A DNA stretch of 64,000 bases. Origin: Winogradskyella sp. UBA3174 (lineage in GTDB: Bacteria > Bacteroidota > Bacteroidia > Flavobacteriales > Flavobacteriaceae). The stretch's first letter is position 1, and each line of letters opens with the position of its first letter. Of this stretch, positions 45,180-52,624 are shown piece after piece. The stretch lies in NCBI RefSeq assembly GCF_002364335.1, contig NZ_DEXW01000037.1:1-64000 (forward strand), in the 5' to 3' direction. The translations under genes were made by a program, and so were the position numbers. The notes under the pieces were generated by a model. The model did not search any database. It worked only from the letters and a program-made list of their open reading frames with translations, and was not told where the DNA came from.

Positions 45180-45922
45180 TGATTAAATTCTTTAGACGTA
45201 TTCGTAAATCAATACTCATGGAAAACAAAACAGGTAAATACTTTAAATATGCTATTGGTGAAATAGCTCTTGTAGTTATTGGTATTTTGATTGCTTTGCA
45301 GATTAACACATGGAATGAAAATAGAAAAGAAAAGTTAGAAGAGAATTTCATTTTACAAAATATTAATGATGAGTTTTCTGAAAGTAAGAAAATATTAAAA
45401 GCGACACAATTAGAATCTGTAGCTATTAAAAATGCAGGTTTTTTAATAATGGATTTGTTTGGTAAGCCTGAAGCAATTATAAACCAACGTAATGCAGACA
45501 GCCTATTATTTATGGTACTAGAAAGCGGGGAGTTTCGTCCAAATGAAAATACCATTAGTGATTTAATTCAATCGGGCAGATTAAAACTACTTCAAAATAA
45601 AAAACTTAAAACACTATTATACCAATGGCAGAAGGACTTAAAGAGTTTAACTGTAAGTTTTAATAGAGTAGAACTAAAAGTTGATAATGAACTAATACCT
45701 TATTTATCAAAAAATTATGCATTGAGGGATATTGATAAATATGGAAATTTAAATTGGAAAAAGAACTCAACGTTGCAAATAGATAAATACGAAATTTTTA
45801 ACGATATTGAATTTGAGAATATTACAGATGACTATTTATATAGAGTCATTTCAGCCGAAATAAAATTGAATGAGATAGAAAACGTTATAGACGCAATATT
45901 AACCGAAACCAAATACAAATAA
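45179..45922 (+). CDS. DUF6090 family membrane protein
   Basis: The protein has 247 residues. A basic N terminus (MIKFFRRIRKSILMENKTGKY) leads to one membrane helix (about 26-43, YAIGEIALVVIGILIALQIN), then NTWNENRKEKLEENFIL and a helical domain with ENTISDLIQSGRLKLLQNKKL. This is the DUF6090 layout, frequent in tandem copies in Flavobacteriaceae and without known function. Its upstream paralogue is a pseudogene. It interrupts the kynurenine cluster and has no evident role there. Confidence 0.9.
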   Translation: MIKFFRRIRKSILMENKTGKYFKYAIGEIALVVIGILIALQINTWNENRKEKLEENFILQNINDEFSESKKILKATQLESVAIKNAGFLIMDLFGKPEAIINQRNADSLLFMVLESGEFRPNENTISDLIQSGRLKLLQNKKLKTLLYQWQKDLKSLTVSFNRVELKVDNELIPYLSKNYALRDIDKYGNLNWKKNSTLQIDKYEIFNDIEFENITDDYLYRVISAEIKLNEIENVIDAILTETKYK

Positions 45923-45926
45923 ATTT

Positions 45927-46598
45927 TTGATGAACATCAAAAACTACATAAACGGCAACTTCGATAATTCCGTTAATAGTTTTAGAAAATATTGCTATGT
46001 TCTATTTTTTATCTTTTTATGCTCTTCATATGAAAACTTACAAAAGAAAATATTATCTATTGAAGTTGATGAAGCGATCATTGAAAAACCTGTAATTACT
46101 GATGAATTTAAGCTTGCGTTTTTAAATGAAATTTTAAACAATAAAGAGGACCAATATTTATATCCTTATGGGTATAAAAAACCACATCTAATATTTTATT
46201 CTTTTGAATACAAAGGAAATAAAGATGTTGCATACATTGGTGCATTAGTAAAGCCATCAACTTTGCCAGAATTTGTTAATCAATTAAAGAATAATGAAAG
46301 CTTAGATGTATATAAACTTTCAAATTACGGATTTAACATTGTAGATTAGTCAAAAATCCGTTACTACGATGATAATCATAACGAAATCATTCTTGTCTCT
46401 AAAGATTAAATTCAAAGGTTAATTACAGATAACGAAAAAGAAGGACAATTAATGTTACATAAACCAATCTTCAATAAAGAACTAAATAAAGCTTATCTTT
46501 CTATGGGTTATTTTATGTCACATGGGTATGACTTATTATACATCAAAAAAAATTATAGTTGCAAGTTTTACAAGGTTATAAGCCAAAGAGTTAATTAA
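45927..46598 (+). pseudogene. Chimeric pseudogene with a copy of the dehydrogenase 5' end
   Basis: One frame runs from 45927 to the stop at 46596-46598 but is interrupted by TAG at about 46347-46349 and TAA at about 46407-46409. The first 14 codons from ATG 45930 (MNIKNYINGNFDNS) copy the start of the downstream dehydrogenase (MKIKNYINGNFHNP); 33 of 39 bases agree between 45930-45968 and 46608-46646. The rest has a signal-like YCYVLFFIFLCSS and a secreted-protein look ending YIKKNYSCKFYKVISQRVN, with no recognised family. The longest intact piece ends at 46349. Confidence 0.75.
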
Positions 46599-46607
46599 GA
46601 AAATGTT

Positions 46608-48047
46608 ATGAAAATTAAAAACTACATAAACGGAAATTTTCATAATCCAATTCAAGATAATTGGATAGACAACTACAATCCTTCTAATGGTGAGATTTAT
46701 GGACAAATACCTAACTCGTCAGAAGAAGATGTTGAGAATGCATACATCGCTGCGAAATCAGCTTTCCCAAGTTGGTCACAAACTACATTAGACGAGCGCA
46801 GTCGCATTCTTATAAAGATTTCAGAATTAATAGAAGCCAACTTACAACGTTTTGCAGAAGCAGAAAGTAAAGATAACGGCAAGCCAATTGCATTAGCAAA
46901 AGCTGTAGACATTCCAAGAGCAGCAAGTAATTTTAGATTCTTCGGTAATGCTATTACGCAGTTTGCCAGTGAAAGTCATGAAAGTGTTGGTCAACAAGCC
47001 ATTAATTACACTTTACGTCAACCCATTGGAGTTGTGGGCTGCATTAGTCCTTGGAATCTTCCTCTCTATCTATTTACTTGGAAAATTGCACCAGCAATAG
47101 CAGCAGGAAATTGTGTCGTTGCCAAACCAAGTGAAGTCACACCAATAACGGCTTATTTATTGGGTGAAATTTGTAATGAAGCTGGTTTACCTAAAGGTGT
47201 TTTAAATATTGTTCATGGTCTTGGAGGTTCAACAGGACAAGCTATTGTAAAACACTCCGATATTAAGGCCATTTCATTTACAGGTGGTACAGCAACTGGA
47301 GCATATATTGCCAAAGTAGCTGCTCCAATGTTTAAAAAACTATCTTTAGAATTAGGTGGAAAAAACCCAAACATCATTTTTGCAGATTGCGATTATGAAG
47401 ATATGCTGAACACCACAGTACGATCTTCTTTTGCAAATCAAGGTCAGATTTGTTTATGTGGAAGTCGTATTTTCATAGAAGCATCAATCTATGAAAAGTT
47501 TAAAACGGACTTCGTTGCAAAAGTGAAAGCCTTAAAAATTGGCCATCCCTCTGAATCAGACACCAATATTGGTGCTTTAGTTTCAAGGTCTCATTTAGAG
47601 AAAGTGAAAGAATACATCACTATTGCAAAAGACGAAAACGGAATTATTTTATATGGTGGAAATGAAGTCACTGTAAAGGGGTTCGAAAATGGCTATTATT
47701 TAGAACCAACGGTTATTGAAGTGACAAACGATGAATGTCGCGTCAACCAAGAAGAGATTTTTGGCCCAGTAGTTACAATTATGCCTTTCAATTCTGAAGA
47801 TGAAGTACTTCAGATGGCTAACAAAGTTAAATACGGATTATCAGCTACGCTCTGGACAAACAATTTAAAGCGTACCATGCGAATGAGTAACCAACTACAA
47901 GCAGGCATTGTTTGGGTAAACACTTGGATGATGCGCGATTTAAGAACCCCTTTTGGTGGTGTAAAAGCATCTGGAGTTGGTCGCGAAGGTGGTTTTGAAG
48001 CATTAAGATTTTTTACTGAAGCTAAGAATGTCTGTATAAAATATTAA
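46608..48047 (+). CDS. 2-aminomuconate-semialdehyde dehydrogenase (aldehyde dehydrogenase family)
   Basis: The protein has 479 residues. It is a full ALDH with NAD-binding VVAKPSEVTP and SFTGGTATGAYI, catalytic E248 in LSLELGGKNP and catalytic C282 in NQGQICLCGSRIF. The CLCGSR context is typical of the 2-aminomuconic/hydroxymuconic semialdehyde dehydrogenases. It oxidises 2-aminomuconate semialdehyde to 2-aminomuconate, downstream of the ACMSD-type decarboxylase encoded in the same cluster. Its 5' end is partly duplicated 678 nt upstream. Confidence 0.92.
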   Translation: MKIKNYINGNFHNPIQDNWIDNYNPSNGEIYGQIPNSSEEDVENAYIAAKSAFPSWSQTTLDERSRILIKISELIEANLQRFAEAESKDNGKPIALAKAVDIPRAASNFRFFGNAITQFASESHESVGQQAINYTLRQPIGVVGCISPWNLPLYLFTWKIAPAIAAGNCVVAKPSEVTPITAYLLGEICNEAGLPKGVLNIVHGLGGSTGQAIVKHSDIKAISFTGGTATGAYIAKVAAPMFKKLSLELGGKNPNIIFADCDYEDMLNTTVRSSFANQGQICLCGSRIFIEASIYEKFKTDFVAKVKALKIGHPSESDTNIGALVSRSHLEKVKEYITIAKDENGIILYGGNEVTVKGFENGYYLEPTVIEVTNDECRVNQEEIFGPVVTIMPFNSEDEVLQMANKVKYGLSATLWTNNLKRTMRMSNQLQAGIVWVNTWMMRDLRTPFGGVKASGVGREGGFEALRFFTEAKNVCIKY

Positions 48048-48106
48048 ATTTACAAAACGATTACCTGGTAAAATAAAATTAAGTATGAACCGAAAAATCA
48101 AATATC

Positions 48107-48634
48107 ATGAAAATTAAACTAACAACACTACTGTTATTTTTTATAAGTTCAACACTTTTTGCACAAAAAGGTTGGGAGACGTTAACAAAAGACAATTATG
48201 CTGTAAGCTATCCTAAAGACTGGATATCTAGTGAACAAAAGCCTCAGCCTTCAATGGTATTCTTACTAATGTCTGATGAAAAATCGCAAAATGAAGATAA
48301 ATTTAGGGAAAATATAAATCTAACCTTAGAAGATTTAACTTTACAAACACTAAGTCTCGAAGACTATTCTAAACTTTCAATAGATCAAATAACAGGTCAG
48401 ATTCCAAGTGCAAAAGTTATATCTAATGAAAGCATTAAAATAGATGGTTGGGAAGCAATAGCAGTTATATGGACAGCTGATTTTGGTAATGGAATGGCTT
48501 TAAAGTTTAAGCAAATATTTCTTATCAATAATGGTAAAGCTTATATTTTAACTTTTTCATCTACTACAACCGAATATGATGAATATATTGAAGTTGGAGA
48601 TAAAATTCTTAACAGTTTTAAATTAGCTAAGTAA
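48107..48634 (+). CDS. Secreted PsbP/DcrB-like protein in the kynurenine cluster
   Basis: The protein has 175 residues. A signal peptide (about 1-19, ending TLFAQ) precedes a compact alpha-beta domain with YAVSYPKDWISSEQ at the start and VIWTADFGNGMALKFKQIFL and KAYILTFSSTTTEYDEY later, a pattern seen in PsbP- and DcrB-related proteins. It is directly followed by the SDR gene with no spacing. Its function is unknown; its position suggests an envelope-side role linked to this pathway, but it may be a passenger. Confidence 0.75.
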   Translation: MKIKLTTLLLFFISSTLFAQKGWETLTKDNYAVSYPKDWISSEQKPQPSMVFLLMSDEKSQNEDKFRENINLTLEDLTLQTLSLEDYSKLSIDQITGQIPSAKVISNESIKIDGWEAIAVIWTADFGNGMALKFKQIFLINNGKAYILTFSSTTTEYDEYIEVGDKILNSFKLAK

Positions 48635-49417
48635 ATGAATTTAGAATTAAACAATAAATACGCATTAGTATGCGGAAGTACAGCAGGAATAGGAAAAGCC
48701 ACTGCTTTAGCTCTTGCCGAAGAAGGTGTAACTATAACCTTAATTGCAAGAAATGAAGATAAGCTAAAAGCTACACTTGCTGAATTACCTCAGCATCGTA
48801 ACCATGATTATATTGTTGCTGATTTTTCTAATCCTATGGAATTAAAACAAAGAGTAAGCGACTACATTTCAAAACATCATGGTTTTCATATATTAGTAAA
48901 CAACACAGGCGGGCCTGCTGGTGGACCTGTGTTTTCTGCTGAAATTGAGGCATTTGAAAGCGCATTTACCCAACACTTAAAATGCAATCATGTTTTAGCA
49001 CAAGCTGTTGTTCCGTTTATGAGAAGTGAAACTTTTGGGAGAATCATTAATGTAATCTCTACTTCTGTAAAACAACCTTTAGACGGACTTGGTGTAAGTA
49101 ATACAATTCGCGGAGCTGTTGCCAATTGGAGCAAGACATTAGCTAACGAATTGGGTCAATTTGGTATTACTGTAAACAATGTTTTACCGGGAGCGACTGG
49201 CACAGAGCGATTAACCGAAATTATAAAAAACAAATCTGCCAAAACTGGTAAAACTGAAGAGGAAGCTGCAAATGCAATGAAAAATGCAGTACCAGCAAAA
49301 CGCTTTGCAAAACCTGAAGAGTTAGCCGCTGCTATTACATTTTTAGCGAGCGAGCGCGCAAGTTATATAAACGGAATTAACCTACCCGTTGATGGTGGAC
49401 GCACAAAAAGTTTGTAA
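48635..49417 (+). CDS. SDR family oxidoreductase with altered catalytic residues
   Basis: The protein has 260 residues. The Rossmann motif GSTAGIG (14-20), the NNTGG block (89-93) and the C-terminal PVDGGRTKSL are present. The active-site YxxxK is replaced: in STSVKQPLDGLGVSNTIRGAV the tyrosine position is S155 and the lysine position is R159, while S142 is kept. It matches the beta-ketoacyl reductase-like subgroup that lacks the normal tetrad. It is fused head to tail with the secreted protein gene. Reaction unknown. Confidence 0.85.
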   Translation: MNLELNNKYALVCGSTAGIGKATALALAEEGVTITLIARNEDKLKATLAELPQHRNHDYIVADFSNPMELKQRVSDYISKHHGFHILVNNTGGPAGGPVFSAEIEAFESAFTQHLKCNHVLAQAVVPFMRSETFGRIINVISTSVKQPLDGLGVSNTIRGAVANWSKTLANELGQFGITVNNVLPGATGTERLTEIIKNKSAKTGKTEEEAANAMKNAVPAKRFAKPEELAAAITFLASERASYINGINLPVDGGRTKSL

Positions 49418-49428
49418 CTTTATACGAC

Positions 49429-49527
49429 TTGTCATTCCGCAGTTGTCCAGAAATCGAAGATTCAGCGAAAGCTAATCTAATAATTAATAAAACAAAAAGT
49501 AGATTCCTGCCTTTGCAGGAATGACAA
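49429..49527. repeat. Palindromic repeat unit 3 of the kynurenine cluster
   Basis: TTGTCATTCC (49429-49438) and GGAATGACAA (49518-49527) form a perfect 10-bp outer stem. Inside its right half is an 8-bp hairpin ATTCCTGC / GCAGGAAT (49503-49510 and 49515-49522) with loop CTTT. The two 3'-side structures overlap, so they would be alternative folds. Confidence 0.75.
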
Positions 49528-49539
49528 AACAATAGAATT

Positions 49540-50073
49540 ATGAGCCAATTATTCCCACCTATAAATTTCAAAGCTTGGATAGAGGAAAATCGTCATTTAT
49601 TAAAACCACCTGTGGGCAATAAAGTCGTTTGGAAAGATGGTGATTTTATAGTCATGGTTGTTGGAGGACCAAACAGCAGAAAAGATTATCACTATAATGA
49701 AACACCTGAATTTTTCTATCAGGTTGAAGGTGACATTATTTTAAAAATTATAGATAAAGGCACACCAAAAGATATCCATATTAAAGAGGGAGAGATCTTT
49801 TTATTACCACCAAAGGTTCCGCATTCTCCGCAACGTGGTGCAAATACCGTTGGTTTAGTTATAGAATACCCAAGAGACAAAGGTGTTAAAGATGCTTTAC
49901 TTTGGTTTTGCGAAAATTGTACAACCAAGTTATATGAAGAAGATTTTACAGTTGAAAATATTGAAACCGATATGCCTGTAATTTTCGATAATTATTATGG
50001 TGATACAGACAAGCGTAGTTGTCCAAATTGTAGTTCAGTAATGCAGCCACCAGAGAAAGTACAGATAGATTGA
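49540..50073 (+). CDS. 3-hydroxyanthranilate 3,4-dioxygenase
   Basis: The protein has 177 residues, the bacterial short form. The cupin iron ligands are visible as H51, E57 (DYHYNETPEFFY) and H95 (PPKVPHSPQ). The C-terminal rubredoxin-like metal site has its four cysteines at C124, C127 (CENC), C161 and C164 (CPNC). It opens the ring of 3-hydroxyanthranilate to 2-amino-3-carboxymuconate semialdehyde, the substrate of the next gene's product. It is named nbaC or haaO in other bacteria. Confidence 0.96.
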   Translation: MSQLFPPINFKAWIEENRHLLKPPVGNKVVWKDGDFIVMVVGGPNSRKDYHYNETPEFFYQVEGDIILKIIDKGTPKDIHIKEGEIFLLPPKVPHSPQRGANTVGLVIEYPRDKGVKDALLWFCENCTTKLYEEDFTVENIETDMPVIFDNYYGDTDKRSCPNCSSVMQPPEKVQID

Positions 50074-50076
50074 TTT

Positions 50077-50219
50077 ATTCCTAATTCCACAGGAATCTCT
50101 TAGCTGTAAATTAGTGATAGGTAATTACCAAGAATTAATATCTAAAAAAGATATTATTAACCTCTGAGATTCAATAATAATTGAAACTCTAATTAATAAG
50201 ATTCCTGCCTTTGCAGGAA
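50077..50219. repeat. Palindromic repeat unit 4 and a related hairpin
   Basis: A hairpin ATTCCT / AGGAAT lies at 50077-50082 and 50091-50096. A second, TTCCTGC / GCAGGAA (50202-50208 and 50213-50219) with loop CTTT, ends six bases before the ATG of the decarboxylase gene. The second is nearly identical to unit 3. Confidence 0.65.
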
Positions 50220-50224
50220 ATAGT

Positions 50225-51310
50225 ATGACAAAACGCAAACTAAGAATAAACGGCCACTCACACCTTCTTCCCTACCCTGAAGATATTCCTCAGTTTATGA
50301 AAGATAAAGGTATTTTCTGGGTCGATAAAGACCGTAAGTTTATGCTCCAAAAAGATTGGAATCGTCCAATCACAGATTCTAGTTTCTTTTTAGATGAAAA
50401 ACTAGAATGGATGGAGCGAAACAAGCTAGATCACGCCGTAGTTTTAAATTTATCACAATTATATGGTAATGGGCTTCGGGTTGAAGAAATGAAACAAGCG
50501 TTGCGTTTTCAGAATGATTTTAATGCTAAAGTGCAAAAAAATCACCCGAGTAAGTTTACTTGTGGTTTTGTTGTACATCCTGGATTTGTTCGAGGTGCTT
50601 GTTGGGAAATTGAACGTTGTGTTGAAGAATTAGGTTTGCAACTACTATGCTTACCAACGCATTACATGGACACCATTGGAACTTGGCGTTGTATTTTTGA
50701 TGAAGAAAATGAACCTATTTTCGAATTAGCTAACAAGTACAATTTAGCTATCGAAGTACACCCTTACGATGGTGAGAAATTCATAAAACTAGAAAACACC
50801 TCATGGCGATTTCATTTAATATGGATGTTAGCTCAATGTGCAGATGCCTATCATTTCTTAACATTAAACGGCTACCAAGATAAATATCCTAACATGCGAA
50901 CATGTTTTGCTCACGGTGGTCAATTAGCACAAATTAACTTAGGAAGACGAATTCAAGGGTTTGACGGACGTCCAGATTTATTTGAAGGAAAAAGCCATCC
51001 TAGAAAAGCTGTAGGTCATAAAAATATATTCTTTGATACACTTGTACACGACACTGGTGGTTTAGAACTATTAATTAGAAACCAAGGTTCTAAACAAGTT
51101 TTAATGGGATTAGATGATCCTTATCCGCTTGGTGAAATGGAAAGCGAACAACAATCTTCTTATCCTGGTAAAATTTTAGACTTAGCCATAGAACGGAAAA
51201 TAATAACAGAAACAGAGCGTGATGCTATTTGGGAAGACAACGTTATTCAGTGGCTGTGCGGAGATAATGAAGCTTCCAAGAAAAAACTGATTTCTAGAAT
51301 ACTGTCTTAA
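50225..51310 (+). CDS. ACMSD-type amidohydrolase (aminocarboxymuconate-semialdehyde decarboxylase)
   Basis: The protein has 361 residues. It is a metal-dependent amidohydrolase whose HxH pair is H11 and H13 (NGHSHLLPYP). Later histidines appear in IEVHPYDGEK and CFAHGGQ, and the metal/catalytic aspartate in LMGLDDPYPLGEME. It decarboxylates 2-amino-3-carboxymuconate semialdehyde to 2-aminomuconate semialdehyde. It directly follows the dioxygenase gene, which makes its substrate, so the assignment rests on both motif and context. The start codon lies just after a palindromic repeat. Confidence 0.9.
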   Translation: MTKRKLRINGHSHLLPYPEDIPQFMKDKGIFWVDKDRKFMLQKDWNRPITDSSFFLDEKLEWMERNKLDHAVVLNLSQLYGNGLRVEEMKQALRFQNDFNAKVQKNHPSKFTCGFVVHPGFVRGACWEIERCVEELGLQLLCLPTHYMDTIGTWRCIFDEENEPIFELANKYNLAIEVHPYDGEKFIKLENTSWRFHLIWMLAQCADAYHFLTLNGYQDKYPNMRTCFAHGGQLAQINLGRRIQGFDGRPDLFEGKSHPRKAVGHKNIFFDTLVHDTGGLELLIRNQGSKQVLMGLDDPYPLGEMESEQQSSYPGKILDLAIERKIITETERDAIWEDNVIQWLCGDNEASKKKLISRILS

Positions 51311-51349
51311 AGTTATAAATACATTTAAAAATTAATTGATACCTAAACT

Positions 51350-51577
51350 ATGAAAAGACTCGGTGTTTATATAACATTATTCGGAGTTGCTGCTATAGCT
51401 CTTCCTTATTTTGATAGACAACTCTATATTTTATCTTGGATCGACAATTGGGGAGACGTTATATCTTGGATTATAAAAATAAGCCTTATTGTAGTTGGTA
51501 CAGTTATATTTTTCTCGAATAAGTTTAAAGGAAAAGCTGTTAAACTAGATTTACCTGAGAACGATACAAACTCATAG
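51350..51577 (+). CDS. Small membrane protein
   Basis: The protein has 75 residues with two predicted membrane helices (about 4-20 and 38-58) separated by a short loop, DRQLYILSWIDNWGD, and a charged C-terminal tail. No motif or family is recognised. It lies between the decarboxylase and O-methyltransferase genes on the same strand with gaps of about 35 nt, so it could be cotranscribed with either. Confidence 0.65.
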   Translation: MKRLGVYITLFGVAAIALPYFDRQLYILSWIDNWGDVISWIIKISLIVVGTVIFFSNKFKGKAVKLDLPENDTNS

Positions 51578-51610
51578 TTTAAATTTTAATTTCTACTAAT
51601 ATTTATTAAT

Positions 51611-52252
51611 ATGTATTTTTTACCTGAAGTCTTAGATGACTACATTGTGGCGCATTCCGAGCAAGAACCGGATTTATTACAAAAATTAACTAGAGAAACC
51701 TATCAAAAGGTTTTACAGCCTATAATGCTAAGTGGTCCTTATCAAGGACGGGTTTTGAGCATGATATCTAAGTTAATAAATCCAAAAACAATACTAGAAC
51801 TCGGAACGTTTACAGGCTACTCTACCATCTGTTTAACAGAAGGCTTACAAATTGACGGCCAAATACATACCATTGACGTGAATGAGGAGTTAGTTAATTT
51901 TCAACGTAAATACTTCGATAAATCTGGCAGAGGTCATCAAATCATTCAACATACAGGTAGTGCCATTGATATCATCCCAAAATTAGATTTAACCTTCGAT
52001 TTAGTTTTTATAGATGCAGATAAACCCAACTACAGTAATTACTTCCATTTAATTATAGAAAAGCTTAATAAAGGAGGTGTTATTCTTTCTGATAATGTTT
52101 TATGGTACGGAAAAGTAGTTGAGCCGTTAGAAGAAAAAGATAAGTCTACAAAAGCTGTTTTAGAGTATAATACACTTCTTAAAACTGATAAACGTGTAGA
52201 AACAGTACTTTTACCAATAAGAGATGGCTTAACAATAAGTAGACGATTATAA
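51611..52252 (+). CDS. Class I SAM-dependent O-methyltransferase
   Basis: The protein has 213 residues, typical of the catechol/caffeoyl-CoA O-methyltransferase family. SAM motif I is ILELGTFTGYSTICLTEGL; motifs IHTIDVNEE, FDLVFIDADKPNY and GGVILSDNVLWYGKV follow in order, including the metal-binding aspartates. It may methylate a catechol-type metabolite; given the nearby aromatic pathway this is tempting but unproven. It is convergent with tatA, ending 1 nt from its stop. Confidence 0.9.
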   Translation: MYFLPEVLDDYIVAHSEQEPDLLQKLTRETYQKVLQPIMLSGPYQGRVLSMISKLINPKTILELGTFTGYSTICLTEGLQIDGQIHTIDVNEELVNFQRKYFDKSGRGHQIIQHTGSAIDIIPKLDLTFDLVFIDADKPNYSNYFHLIIEKLNKGGVILSDNVLWYGKVVEPLEEKDKSTKAVLEYNTLLKTDKRVETVLLPIRDGLTISRRL

Positions 52253-52253
52253 A

Positions 52254-52544
52254 CTACTTATTACGTCTTAATGATCCTGTAAAATCTTCAAGTTCATCCT
52301 TTACTTTATTTAATTCTTGTTGAATTTCTTTAGCGGCATCTGTGTCTACGATATTATTTTCTTTCGCACTTTTAGTTACTTCATGTTTAATATCGTTTGT
52401 GGCATCCTTTAGTTGGCGCATACCTTTCCCTAAACCTCTAGCTATTTCAGGAATTTTATCTGAACCAAAAACCATAACCACTATAAAAAGTATAAAGATG
52501 ATTTCGGTACCTCCGATAAATAATAATGTAGTTAATTGTATCAC
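52254..52544 (-). CDS. tatA: Sec-independent protein translocase subunit TatA/TatE
   Basis: The protein has 96 residues. An N-terminal membrane helix (about 3-24, ending in the conserved FG) is followed by the amphipathic helix with GSDKIPEIARGLGKGMRQLKD, the hallmark of TatA, then an acidic-basic tail. It forms the pore of the twin-arginine translocase at the inner membrane. No tatC lies in the window. It is a single gene downstream of the M1 peptidase gene on the same strand but separated by a terminator. Confidence 0.9.
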   Translation of the reverse strand: MIQLTTLLFIGGTEIIFILFIVVMVFGSDKIPEIARGLGKGMRQLKDATNDIKHEVTKSAKENNIVDTDAAKEIQQELNKVKDELEDFTGSLRRNK

Positions 52545-52573
52545 AGTGCAAATATAGAGTGACTTTGTCTAAT

Positions 52574-52610
52574 AAAAAAAAAGCCGACTCGTTAAAGTCG
52601 GCTTTATATT
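52574..52610 (-). terminator. Rho-independent terminator of the M1 peptidase gene
   Basis: A 10-bp stem AAAGCCGACT / AGTCGGCTTT (52580-52589 and 52596-52605) has an A-run on the left, giving a U-tail for minus-strand transcripts. Confidence 0.85.
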
Positions 52611-52624
52611 ATAAAAGTAAAGAA

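Noticed and set aside
42311..50219. CRISPR array suggested by repeated ATTCCTGC-type units
   Set aside because: Units are palindromic, spaced by whole genes, and lack regular spacers or cas genes.
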